Positions 31,778 to 40,364 of a DNA stretch of 64,000 bases are shown here, one piece after another (the first letter of the stretch is position 1; the number at the start of each line of letters is the position of its first letter). Below the pieces are notes generated by a model. The model was not told the DNA's origin. It saw only the letters and a program-made list of their open reading frames with translations, and did no database searches. The stretch is from Pseudomonas sp. CC120222-01a. Lineage in GTDB: Bacteria > Pseudomonadota > Gammaproteobacteria > Pseudomonadales > Pseudomonadaceae. The position numbers and the translations under genes were made by a program. The stretch is from NCBI RefSeq assembly GCF_003097235.1, contig NZ_QEQQ01000025.1, forward strand, positions 18,466 through 82,465. Reading direction: 5' to 3'.

Positions 31778-34700
31778 ATGGGTTTCAACCTTTCCGCATG
31801 GGCGCTGCGTAACCGCCAGATCGTGCTGTTCCTGATGATTCTGCTGGCTGCCATCGGCGCCATGTCCTACACCAAGCTGGGGCAGAGTGAAGACCCACCG
31901 TTCACCTTCAAGGCCATGGTCATCCGTACCCTGTGGCCAGGGGCCACGGCTGAGGAAGTGTCGCGCCAGGTGACCGAGCGCATCGAAAAGAAGCTGATGG
32001 AGACCGGTGAGTACGAGAGGATCGTCTCGTTCTCGCGCCCGGGCGAGTCGCAGGTGACCTTCATGGCTCGCGACTCGCTGCACTCCAAGGACATTCCCGA
32101 GCTGTGGTACCAGATCCGCAAGAAGGTCGCGGACATTCGCCACACCTTACCGCCGGAGATTCAGGGGCCGTTTTTCAACGACGAGTTCGGCACCACCTTC
32201 GGCAATATCTACGCACTGACCGGCGCCGGCTTCGACTATGCGGTGCTCAAGGACTACGCCGACCGTATCCAGATCCAGTTGCAGCGGGTCAAGGACGTGG
32301 GCAAGGTCGAACTGGTCGGCCTGCAGGACGAGAAGATCTGGATCGAGCTGTCCAACCTCAAGCTGGCCACCCTCGGCGTGCCGCTGGAGGCGGTGCAGCA
32401 GGCGTTGCGTGAGCAGAACGCGGTCAGCACCGCCGGCTTCTTCGAAACCCCCAGCGAGCGCCTGCAACTGCGGGTGAGCGGGCGCTTCGACAGCGTGGAT
32501 GAGATCCGCCAGTTCCCCATCCGGGTAGGCGACCGCACCTTCCGCATCGGCGATGTGGCCGACGTGCACCGTGGCTTCAACGACCCGCCCGCGCCGCGCA
32601 TGCGCTTCATGGGTGAGGACGCCATCGGCCTGGCGGTATCGATGAAGTATGGCGGCGACATCCTGGTACTCGGCAAAGCCCTTGAAGGCGAGTTCGAACG
32701 CCTGGCGCGCAACCTGCCTGCCGGCATGGAGCTGCGCAAGGTCTCCGACCAGCCGGCGGCGGTCAAGGCCGGGGTTGGCGAGTTCGTCCAGGTGCTGGTC
32801 GAGGCGCTGGTGATCGTGTTGCTGGTGAGCTTCTTCTCCCTCGGCCTGCGCACCGGCCTGGTGGTGGCGTTGGCCATCCCGCTGGTGCTGGCGATGACCT
32901 TCGCCAGCATGCACTACTTCGGCATCGGCCTGCACAAGATCTCGCTCGGCGCGCTGGTGCTGGCGCTGGGCCTGCTGGTGGACGACGCGATCATTGCCGT
33001 GGAGATGATGGCGATCAAGATGGAGCAGGGCTACGACCGCCTCAAGGCCGCCAGCTACGCCTGGACCAGCACGGCGTTCCCGATGCTCACCGGTACCCTG
33101 ATCACGGCGGCGGGCTTCCTGCCGATCGCCACGGCGGCGTCGAGCACCGGCGAATATACCCGCTCGATCTTCCAGGTGGTGACCATCGCGCTGCTGACCT
33201 CGTGGGTCGCGGCGGTGGTCTTCGTGCCTTACCTGGGCGAACGGCTGCTGCCGGACCTGGCCAAGCTGCATGCCGCCCGCCATGGCAAGGACGGGCATGC
33301 CCCCGATCCGTACGGCACGCCGTTCTACCAGCGCGTACGGCGTGTGGTGGAGTGGTGCGTGCGGCGGCGCAAGACGGTGATCCTGCTGACCATTGCCGCT
33401 TTTGTCGGCAGCATCCTGCTGTTCCGCTTCGTGCCCCAGCAGTTCTTCCCGGCCTCGGGGCGCCCGGAGCTGATGGTCGACCTCAAGCTTGCCGAAGGCG
33501 CCTCGCTGGCCAATACCGCCGAGCGGGTCAAGCAACTGGAAGCACTGCTCAAGCAGCAGGACGGCATCGACAACTACGTAGCCTACGTCGGTACCGGATC
33601 GCCGCGCTTCTACCTGCCGCTGGACCAGCAGCTGCCGGCCGCCAGCTTTGCCCAGTTCGTGGTGCTGGCCAAGTCGATGGAAGACCGCGAGCGCCTGCGC
33701 AGCTGGTTGATCAGCACTGTCGACCAGCAGTTCCCCGACCTTCGCGCCCGCGTCACGCGCCTGGAGAACGGCCCGCCCGTGGGTTACCCGGTGCAGTTCC
33801 GGGTCACCGGCGAACATATCGAAAAGGCCCGTGCCCTGGCCCGCGAAGTGGCGGACAAGGTGCGTGAGAACCCGCATGTGGTCAACGTGCACCTGGACTG
33901 GGAAGAGCCGAGCAAGGCGGTGTTCCTGGAGATCGACCAGGACCGCGCCCGCGCCCTGGGCGTGAGCACTGCGCAGCTGTCGAGCTTCCTGCAGAGCTCG
34001 CTGACCGGCACCACGGTCAGCCAGTACCGCGAAGACAACGAGCTGATCGAGATCCTCTTGCGCGGCACCCAGCAGGAGCGTGGCGAGCTGGGCAACCTCG
34101 GCAGCCTGGCGCTGCCCACCAACAACGGCCAGAGTGTGGCACTGTCGCAGGTGGCCACGCTGGAGTACGGCTTCGAGGAAGGCATCATCTGGCATCGCAA
34201 CCGCCTGCCGACGGTAACCGTACGTGCCGATATCTATGACAAGGAGCAGCCGGCGACCCTGGTGAAGCAGATCCTGCCGACCTTGCAGGAGATCAAGGCC
34301 AAGCTGCCGGATGGCTACCTGCTGGAAGTCGGCGGCACGGTGGAAGACTCGGAGCGCGGACAGAAGTCGGTGAACGCCGGCATGCCGCTGTTCATCGTGG
34401 TGGTGCTGAGCCTGCTGATGATCCAGCTGCGCAGCTTCTCGCGCACGGTGATGGTGTTCCTCACCGCGCCGTTGGGGCTGATCGGCGTGACCTTGTTCCT
34501 GCTGGTGTTCCGCCAGCCGTTCGGCTTTGTTGCCATGCTCGGCACCATTGCCCTGGCGGGGATGATCATGCGCAACTCGGTGATTCTGGTGGACCAGATC
34601 GAGCAGGACATCGCTTCCGGGCTGGACCGCTGGCAGGCGATCATCGAGGCCACGGTGCGGCGCTTCCGGCCGATCGTGCTGACCGCGCTGGCGGCGGTGC

Positions 34701-34843
34701 TGGCGATGATTCCGTTGTCGCGGAGCGTGTTCTACGGGCCGATGGCGGTGGCGATCATGGGCGGGTTGATCGTGGCCACGGCGTTGACCTTGTTGTTCCT
34801 GCCGGCGTTGTATGCGGCGTGGTTCAGGGTCAAGAAGGGCTGA
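31778..34843 (+). CDS. RND-family efflux pump, inner-membrane transporter
   Basis: 1021 residues with two copies of the TM plus periplasmic-loop half. TM1 about 12-30; TM4 carries the proton-relay acids Asp402-Asp403 (LGLLVDDAIIAVE). In TM10, where AcrB-type pumps have Lys940, this protein has Arg932 (GMIMRNSVILVD). Overall it belongs to the less studied branch with short periplasmic loops, related to TriC-like and other two-gene systems. Substrates unknown; drugs, solvents or dyes are possible. Confidence 0.93.
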   Translation: MGFNLSAWALRNRQIVLFLMILLAAIGAMSYTKLGQSEDPPFTFKAMVIRTLWPGATAEEVSRQVTERIEKKLMETGEYERIVSFSRPGESQVTFMARDSLHSKDIPELWYQIRKKVADIRHTLPPEIQGPFFNDEFGTTFGNIYALTGAGFDYAVLKDYADRIQIQLQRVKDVGKVELVGLQDEKIWIELSNLKLATLGVPLEAVQQALREQNAVSTAGFFETPSERLQLRVSGRFDSVDEIRQFPIRVGDRTFRIGDVADVHRGFNDPPAPRMRFMGEDAIGLAVSMKYGGDILVLGKALEGEFERLARNLPAGMELRKVSDQPAAVKAGVGEFVQVLVEALVIVLLVSFFSLGLRTGLVVALAIPLVLAMTFASMHYFGIGLHKISLGALVLALGLLVDDAIIAVEMMAIKMEQGYDRLKAASYAWTSTAFPMLTGTLITAAGFLPIATAASSTGEYTRSIFQVVTIALLTSWVAAVVFVPYLGERLLPDLAKLHAARHGKDGHAPDPYGTPFYQRVRRVVEWCVRRRKTVILLTIAAFVGSILLFRFVPQQFFPASGRPELMVDLKLAEGASLANTAERVKQLEALLKQQDGIDNYVAYVGTGSPRFYLPLDQQLPAASFAQFVVLAKSMEDRERLRSWLISTVDQQFPDLRARVTRLENGPPVGYPVQFRVTGEHIEKARALAREVADKVRENPHVVNVHLDWEEPSKAVFLEIDQDRARALGVSTAQLSSFLQSSLTGTTVSQYREDNELIEILLRGTQQERGELGNLGSLALPTNNGQSVALSQVATLEYGFEEGIIWHRNRLPTVTVRADIYDKEQPATLVKQILPTLQEIKAKLPDGYLLEVGGTVEDSERGQKSVNAGMPLFIVVVLSLLMIQLRSFSRTVMVFLTAPLGLIGVTLFLLVFRQPFGFVAMLGTIALAGMIMRNSVILVDQIEQDIASGLDRWQAIIEATVRRFRPIVLTALAAVLAMIPLSRSVFYGPMAVAIMGGLIVATALTLLFLPALYAAWFRVKKG

Positions 34844-34870
34844 AGATTGCAGGGGAGGGCTTCGCCCTCC

Positions 34871-34938
34871 TTTCGCGACACAAGGCCGCTCCTACAGGCG
34901 ATCGCGTTTCCCTGTAGGAGCGGCCTTGTGTCGCGAAA
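34871..34938. repeat. REP-type inverted pair
   Basis: Perfect 28-base arms (34871-34898, 34911-34938), identical in sequence to those at 1891-1957, with a different 12-base loop. Between the convergent pump gene and the DUF4197 gene, where it may end transcription from both sides. Confidence 0.92.
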
Positions 34939-34963
34939 GGGCTGCAAAGCAGCCCCAGAGGTT

Positions 34964-35650
34964 TCAGAGGGCGCCGAAGACTTTCTTGGCCAGGCTGGTA
35001 GCCGCCTGCGCCGGGTTCTGGCGAATGCTCTCTTCCTGCTTGGCAATCATCTCGAACAGGCCATCCAGCGCCTTCTCGGTCACGTAGTTCTCGATGTTGG
35101 CGTCATCCTTGATCAGCCCCAGGCCCTTGGCCTGACCGGCAAAGGCGTTGTACTGCTGGGCGACGCCAACCTTGTCGGTGGCCTGCTTGACGATTGGCAG
35201 GAACTTGGCGCGGATCTGCTCGCGGCTGCTCTTGTTCAGGTACTGGGTTGCAGAATCCTGACCACCGCTGAGGATGCCCTTGGCATCGGTCACGGTCATC
35301 TTCTTCACGGCATCCACCAGAATCGCCTGGGCCTGCGGCACGGCAGCTTCGGCGGCCTTGTTCATGCTGGTTTCCAGGGCTTCGACCTGGTCGCCCTTGC
35401 CGAACATCTTCATGGCCTTGGCAGCCTTGCCGAGGTTGCCCGGCAGCTCGATGCGCACGTCAGGGTTGTTGCTGAAGCCGCCCGGAGTGCTCAACTGTTT
35501 GACGGCAACCTGCGCGCCTTGGGTGAGGGCGTCTTTCAGGCCGCCGGTGGCGTCGGTCTGGCTCAGGTCGCCAAGCGACAGGGCCAGGGCGCTGGCCGAC
35601 AGCAGCAGACCGGCGCACAGGGTAGAGAAGCGCAGGGAGGCGCGAATCAT
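34964..35650 (-). CDS. DUF4197 family exported protein
   Basis: 228 residues. Signal peptide about 1-23 (LRFSTLCAGLLLSASALA). Mature protein helical with the family's patterns: GLKDALTQGAQVAVKQLSTPGG and LPGNLGKAAKAMKMFG, and a C-terminal VTEKALDGLFEMIAKQE. Periplasmic, function unknown. It ends on the pump-side REP and begins 32 bases after the YbaY-like lipoprotein gene. Confidence 0.88.
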   Translation of the reverse strand: MIRASLRFSTLCAGLLLSASALALSLGDLSQTDATGGLKDALTQGAQVAVKQLSTPGGFSNNPDVRIELPGNLGKAAKAMKMFGKGDQVEALETSMNKAAEAAVPQAQAILVDAVKKMTVTDAKGILSGGQDSATQYLNKSSREQIRAKFLPIVKQATDKVGVAQQYNAFAGQAKGLGLIKDDANIENYVTEKALDGLFEMIAKQEESIRQNPAQAATSLAKKVFGAL

Positions 35651-35682
35651 GGGTATTTCCTTATCGAAGAAGGGGGGCGGGC

Positions 35683-36081
35683 TCAGCGCACCGGGTCGAC
35701 TTTGACCCGTACCGGCTGCTGGTCGCTACCGTCGAGTGCGACGCCGTGGTGTTCGGTGTTGATGAACAGCAGCTTGCCATCCAGCTCGATCCGCGCGCTG
35801 ACCGCATAGCGGTGGCCGGGCTTGACCTGGGCAGGGTCATAGGTGAGGTGGAACGGCAGCGGCACGTTGCCTTTGACCGGGCCGGCCTGGCGGGCCAGGG
35901 TCACGGCGGGGGCGTCCATCAGCGAGACATCCTGCAACTCGACGCTCAAGGTGGCGGCAGGTGGCAGGGCGATGCGCTGCAGGTAGAAGACTTCGCCATC
36001 CAGGCTGGCCTGGGTGGACGGTGTGTGGCTGGAACAGGCTGCGAGCAGGGATGCGCAACACAGCATAAAGAGCTTTTTCAT
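35683..36081 (-). CDS. YbaY/YscW-like lipoprotein
   Basis: 132 residues. Lipobox LAAC, Cys16. The mature part fits the small beta-sandwich lipoprotein family: LDGEVFYLQRIALPPAATLS, then PVKGNVPLPFHLTYDPAQVKPGHRY and YAVSARIELDGKLLFINTEH. In-frame upstream codons lack the signal-peptide context, so MKKLF is taken as start. Probably an outer-membrane chaperone-like or protease-inhibitor-like lipoprotein; the precise role is unknown. Likely cotranscribed with the DUF4197 gene. Confidence 0.82.
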   Translation of the reverse strand: MKKLFMLCCASLLAACSSHTPSTQASLDGEVFYLQRIALPPAATLSVELQDVSLMDAPAVTLARQAGPVKGNVPLPFHLTYDPAQVKPGHRYAVSARIELDGKLLFINTEHHGVALDGSDQQPVRVKVDPVR

Positions 36082-36159
36082 GGAATCTCCGGTGTGTCCT
36101 TGGAGCTGGCTTGTGGCCAACCCCAGGGACTTTAGCGGATTTTCCCGGCAGATGTGACC

Positions 36160-38646
36160 TCAAATGGCGGCAGTGGCCAGTGAGTCCTCGCGGTGCAATG
36201 CCACCTGGCGGATCGACAGGCGCAGTTCGGCCGACAGTACACGCTTGGCCACGCCCTCGGCCAAATCGCCGAGTTTGTCGTGATAACCCAGCTTGCCATT
36301 GCCATCCGGGCGCAGCACGCCTTGTTCGATCAGGGTCTGGATGAAATGGCGGAACAAGGTCTTGTCGAAAAACTCCGGGGCGTTGAGGCCATGCAGGATC
36401 GACAGGCGCTGGGCCATCATCACGCACAGGTCTTCCAGCGCTTCGGCGCTCAGGGTGTTCTGACCGCTGTTGAGCAGCAGTGACGTGGCCATGTAGAAGC
36501 GCTGCAAGGTCTGGGTGATGGTGCGGGCGAGCAGGGTCAGCAGCACGAACTGGCGTGAGCTGGGCGCCGGGCGCATGTACAAATCGTTCTCGTGGCGCAG
36601 CAGGCCTTGCTCGACCAGTGCGGCCAGCCACTGGTCGATTACTTCGTCCAGTTGCTCTGGCGTCCAGCGCAGGAACAGTTCGGCCTGCAGGTACGGATAC
36701 AGCGCATGCACATACTGCCCGAGCAGTTCGCGGCTCATCCGCGAGCTGCTGAGGAAGAAGCTTGCCAGCAGCGCAGGCAGGGCGAAGATGTGCAGGACGT
36801 TGTTGCGGTAATAAGTCATCAGTACCGCGTTGGCTTCATCCAGATAAAGGATGCGACCCAGTGCGTCCTTTTGTTCGGCCAGCAGGTCCATGCCGCGGAC
36901 ATGCTCGATCAGCGCCTGGCCGTCGCCTTCGGGCAGGGTGGTGTGCGCGGAGTAAGGCACCTGGCGCAGCAGGGCCAGGTACAGGTCCAGCACGCGGGTC
37001 AGGGCGCGCTCGTCCAGCGCCAGGCGGCTGGTAGAGAGCAGTGCCAGGGCCACCAGGTTGACCGGGTTGACCGCCGCCGCCTCGTTCAGGTGGCGGGCCA
37101 CGGTTTCGCCCAGGCGGGTGGTGGTCTCGTTGAGCCAGGCCGGGCGGAATTGCGGGCCCAGTTCCTGCTCGCGCCAGCCGGGTTGCTGCTCATCGAGAAA
37201 GCCGGCCAGGCGGATCGGCTCGCCGAAGTTGACGTACACCTGGCCGAAGCGCTGCTTCAGTGCACCGAAGACCTTGAAGATGTCGAAGATCGACTCCTTC
37301 TTCTTGCTCGCCCCGCGCAGTTCGCCGAGGTAGGTACGGCCTTCCAGCACGCGCTCGTAGCCGATGTACACCGGCACGAACACGATCGGTGTGCGCGACG
37401 AGCGCAGGAAGCTGCGCAGGGTAATCGCCAGCATCCCGGTGCGCGGTTGCAGCATGCGCCCGGTGCGCGAGCGGCCACCTTCGACGAAGTACTCCACCGG
37501 GAAGCCCTTGGTGAACAGGGTGTGCAGGTACTCGTTGAACACCGCCGTGTACAGCGGGTTGCCCTTGAACGTACGGCGCATGAAGAAGGCGCCGCCACGG
37601 CGCAGCAGGCCGCCGATCACCGGCATGTTGAGGTTGATCCCGGCGGCGATGTGCGGCGGCGTCAGGCCATTGCGGAACAGCAGGTACGACAGCAGCAGGT
37701 AGTCGATGTGGCTGCGGTGGCAGGGCACGTAGATTACTTCGTGGCCTGGGGCGATGCCTTGCACCTGCTCGATGTGGTTGACCTTGATGCCGTCGTAGAT
37801 CTTGTTCCAGAACCAGCTCAGCACCACTTCGAGGAAGCGGATTGCGGTATAGGTGTAGTCCGAGGCGATCTCATTGCCGTAGCGCAGCGCCTGGGCTTCG
37901 GCCTTGGCCACGGGCATGTTTTCGCGCTGGGCTTCCTCGGCGATGGCCTGGCGGACCAGGGGCGCATGCACCAGGCCCTTGACCAGATTGCGCCGGTGCG
38001 AGATGTCCGGGCCGATCACGGCGGTCTTGAGATTGCGGAAGTGCACGCGCATCAGGCGCTGGGCCATGCGCACGGTGCGCTCGTGGCCCTTGTTGTGTTG
38101 CACCAGCTCACGCAGGTGGATCGGCGCAGAGAACTGCACGCGGGTCTTGCGCCCCAGGATCAGCACGGTCAGCAGCCGGCGCAGGCGCCCGGTCACGGCC
38201 CAGCTGTCGGCGAACAGCAATTTCCACGGGCTGTTTTCACTGGCCGGTGTCTGCCCCCAGAACACACTGACCGGAATGATCTGGGCGTCTTCCTCGGCGT
38301 GCTGGCTGATGGCCGCAACCAGGCGCTCCAGGGTCGGCGGGGCGCCGCGCTTGTCGTGGCGGCCGAGCCAGTCAGGGTCGGGGGTCAGGTAGAAGAATGC
38401 GGCAGGCTCGTGCAGCGAGCCGACGGCGACCGGCAATACCGGGCGCGGCAGCCCCGCTTTGGTGCATTCACGGTCGACCACCGCCAGGTCGGTGAGCGAT
38501 GGCGAGGGCAGGGCATAGAACACCGGGCGGCTGCGGTCGAGTTTGAGGGTCAGGGACGACTGGTTGATGGTCTCGGAGCGCACCCACAGGTACATCAGGC
38601 GACGCAGGGCGCCGAAGATCAGGCGGCGCAGGGGGGAACGGGTCAT
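36160..38646 (-). CDS. plsB: glycerol-3-phosphate acyltransferase PlsB
   Basis: First step of phospholipid synthesis: acyl-CoA or acyl-ACP plus glycerol-3-phosphate to lysophosphatidate at the inner membrane. 828 residues. Acyltransferase motif I with His310 and Asp315 (YVPCHRSHIDYLLL), motif III VEGGRSRTGRML and motif IV IVFVPVYIGYERV are present, matching E. coli PlsB spacing. Start MTRSPLRRLIFG chosen over an upstream ATG, whose extra residues are unlike PlsB. Divergent from the cold-shock gene. Confidence 0.95.
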   Translation of the reverse strand: MTRSPLRRLIFGALRRLMYLWVRSETINQSSLTLKLDRSRPVFYALPSPSLTDLAVVDRECTKAGLPRPVLPVAVGSLHEPAAFFYLTPDPDWLGRHDKRGAPPTLERLVAAISQHAEEDAQIIPVSVFWGQTPASENSPWKLLFADSWAVTGRLRRLLTVLILGRKTRVQFSAPIHLRELVQHNKGHERTVRMAQRLMRVHFRNLKTAVIGPDISHRRNLVKGLVHAPLVRQAIAEEAQRENMPVAKAEAQALRYGNEIASDYTYTAIRFLEVVLSWFWNKIYDGIKVNHIEQVQGIAPGHEVIYVPCHRSHIDYLLLSYLLFRNGLTPPHIAAGINLNMPVIGGLLRRGGAFFMRRTFKGNPLYTAVFNEYLHTLFTKGFPVEYFVEGGRSRTGRMLQPRTGMLAITLRSFLRSSRTPIVFVPVYIGYERVLEGRTYLGELRGASKKKESIFDIFKVFGALKQRFGQVYVNFGEPIRLAGFLDEQQPGWREQELGPQFRPAWLNETTTRLGETVARHLNEAAAVNPVNLVALALLSTSRLALDERALTRVLDLYLALLRQVPYSAHTTLPEGDGQALIEHVRGMDLLAEQKDALGRILYLDEANAVLMTYYRNNVLHIFALPALLASFFLSSSRMSRELLGQYVHALYPYLQAELFLRWTPEQLDEVIDQWLAALVEQGLLRHENDLYMRPAPSSRQFVLLTLLARTITQTLQRFYMATSLLLNSGQNTLSAEALEDLCVMMAQRLSILHGLNAPEFFDKTLFRHFIQTLIEQGVLRPDGNGKLGYHDKLGDLAEGVAKRVLSAELRLSIRQVALHREDSLATAAI

Positions 38647-38748
38647 GGGGTGAGTGCCCTGGAAATGAATTTCAGAGAATAGACAGCCATTTAGTCTGCC
38701 GTATCGGCGCAAGTTCAGCAAAATTCGGTAAATAGCGCGACGGTCATG

Positions 38749-38877
38749 AAATTTTTTTGTTCTGTGTCATATACTCGGCCTGCCACTTGCAGGATATTTC
38801 GGCAAGCGGCGTCGACATAGGGAGGACACCCTGTGTCTACAAGGCGATCTTCACAATAAAAATCCGGAGTAGTTCAG
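38749..38877 (+). promoter_or_regulatory. promoter and leader of the cold-shock gene
   Basis: A T-rich UP-like tract (38751-38760) and a TATACT at 38770-38775 predict a transcript with a leader of about 95 bases before the ATG; GGAG sits nine bases upstream of it. No good -35 seen. A long leader fits post-transcriptional, temperature-dependent control, known for other csp mRNAs. Confidence 0.5.
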
Positions 38878-39087
38878 ATGTCGTCTCGTGAGACTGGGAA
38901 TGTTAAGTGGTTCAACGATGCCAAAGGTTATGGCTTCATTCAGCGCGAAGGTGGTGCGGATGTCTTCGTCCACTATCGGGCGATCCGCGGTGAGGGGCAT
39001 CGTACCCTGGTCGAAGGGCAGCGGGTGGAATACGCCTGCGTGCAGGGCCAGAAAGGCCTGCAAGCCGAGGACGTAGTCGGGCTCTGA
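38878..39087 (+). CDS. cold-shock domain protein
   Basis: 69 residues, a single five-strand OB fold. RNP1 KGYGFIQ (16-22) and RNP2 VFVHY (29-33) have the aromatic residues that stack on single-stranded nucleic acid. VKWFNDAKGYGF is the family hallmark. Acts as an RNA chaperone or antiterminator; resembles CspD/CapB more than E. coli CspA in its middle part (GEGHRTLVEGQRVEY), but the paralog cannot be named with confidence. Confidence 0.93.
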   Translation: MSSRETGNVKWFNDAKGYGFIQREGGADVFVHYRAIRGEGHRTLVEGQRVEYACVQGQKGLQAEDVVGL

Positions 39088-39108
39088 GCCTCTAGCTGTA
39101 AGCTTCAA

Positions 39109-39134
39109 GCTGCAAGCGACCGTGTGCTTGCAGC
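39109..39134 (+). terminator. hairpin repeat after the cold-shock gene
   Basis: GCTGCAAGC (39109-39117) and GCTTGCAGC (39126-39134), nine pairs, eight-base loop, preceded by related AAGCTTCAAGCT-like sequence. No T-run; likely a dispersed Pseudomonas repeat that may act as an mRNA end. Confidence 0.5.
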
Positions 39135-39156
39135 CTGATGCAATCCCTCTTGTAGC

Positions 39157-39534
39157 TCAAGAAGTACGCCAGGTGATTTCTTCTTCACCGTCGGCACTGA
39201 TGCGGATCCAGCGATCGGCATCTTCTTCACCGTCTTCCTCGACCCAGCCACCCGGCGCGCAACGCACTTCGACGTTCAGCGCGGCGAACGCAGCGCGGGC
39301 GCAGGCGACGTCATCGGCCCATGGGGTCTGGTCGCTTTCCAGGTAGAGGCTGTTCCATTTCCCTACAGCCTTGGGTAACCAGGTGACCGGGATGTTACCG
39401 GCCTGGCATTTGAAGGTCTGGCCTTTCTGCTTCCATTCGCTGCACGGGCCGATTGCCTGGCTGAGCCACTCGGCAATCTGCTTGTGGTCGACGTCGGCGT
39501 CCTTCAGGTAAATCTCGATATCGGGTTGGCGCAT
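39157..39534 (-). CDS. conserved hypothetical protein, 125 residues
   Basis: Starts MRQPDIEIYLKDADVDHKQ with GGAG six bases upstream. No signal or membrane segment. Acidic, with a Trp-rich end (GGWVEEDGEEDADRWIRIS, WRTS). Two cysteines near the middle (GPCSEW, KCQAG). Seems conserved next to rlmA in P. putida. Function unknown. Seventeen bases downstream of the rlmA stop, so probably read from the dapE-rlmA transcript. Confidence 0.78.
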   Translation of the reverse strand: MRQPDIEIYLKDADVDHKQIAEWLSQAIGPCSEWKQKGQTFKCQAGNIPVTWLPKAVGKWNSLYLESDQTPWADDVACARAAFAALNVEVRCAPGGWVEEDGEEDADRWIRISADGEEEITWRTS

Positions 39535-39551
39535 AAGGGCTCCGGGTGTGC

Positions 39552-40364
39552 TCAGTGCTGGCGCACGAAATAGTCATAACGCATGGAAACCGTCACTTCG
39601 AACGGCTCGGGCTGCTCGATCACCCGGGCGCGCTTCTCGGCGCTGGCGCGCCAGCCGTGCGGGGTCATCGCCAGCAGGTCGGCGCGGGCCTTGGGGGCGG
39701 CCAGGCTCAGGCGGAACTCGAGGGTTTCGCTGTGGGCGTGGGCCATGCCCTCGGGCACCAGGGCCAGGTGCTTGTCGTCAGCGTAGGGGCGCACTTCATC
39801 GTAGAGCACTTCACGCAGCTCCATCAGGTGGCCGCTGGTCGGGCCCACGCGCATCAGGCCGCCACCGGGGCTGAGCAGGCGCTTGGCCTCGTCCCAGTCC
39901 AGCGGGCTGAACACGCTGGCGATGAACTGGCAGCTGGCATCGGCCAATGGCACGCGGGCCATGCTGGCGACCATCCAGGTGACGTCGGGCGCCCGGCGAC
40001 AGGCGCGCTTGACCGCCTCGCGGGAGATGTCCAGGGCATAGCCATCGGCGGCCGGCAGGGCCTGGGCGATCTGGGCGGTGTAGTAGCCCTCGCCGCAACC
40101 GATGTCCAGCCAGGCGCCAGGCTGGCGCTCGGCGGCCAGCTCAGCCAGGCGGCGGGCCACCGGGGCGTAGTGGCCGGCGTCGAGGAAGTCGCGGCGGGCT
40201 TCGACCATGGCCTGGTTGTCGCCTGGGTCACGGCTGTTCTTGTGCTGCACCGGCAGCAGGTTCAGGTAACCCTGGCGGGCGCGGTCGAAGCGGTGGCCGG
40301 CCGGGCACACCACGCCGTTGTCGAGCCGCGACAGGGCTGCCTGGCAGAGGGGACAGGCGAGCAT
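39552..40364 (-). CDS. rlmA: 23S rRNA (guanine745-N1)-methyltransferase
   Basis: Methylates G745 of 23S rRNA. 270 residues. N-terminal zinc site C4, C7, C20, H24 (CPLC ... CPAGH), conserved linker RQGYLNLLPVQHK, SAM-binding LDIGCGEGYYTAQIA (about 86-100), and the FSPLDWDEAKRLLSPGG segment. The start overlaps the dapE stop by one base, so the longer upstream frame, which runs inside dapE, is rejected. Confidence 0.93.
   Translation of the reverse strand: MLACPLCQAALSRLDNGVVCPAGHRFDRARQGYLNLLPVQHKNSRDPGDNQAMVEARRDFLDAGHYAPVARRLAELAAERQPGAWLDIGCGEGYYTAQIAQALPAADGYALDISREAVKRACRRAPDVTWMVASMARVPLADASCQFIASVFSPLDWDEAKRLLSPGGGLMRVGPTSGHLMELREVLYDEVRPYADDKHLALVPEGMAHAHSETLEFRLSLAAPKARADLLAMTPHGWRASAEKRARVIEQPEPFEVTVSMRYDYFVRQH

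Noticed and set aside
36592..38682. 696-codon plus-strand frame opposite plsB
   Set aside because: Shadow of plsB; Gln, His and Val biased.
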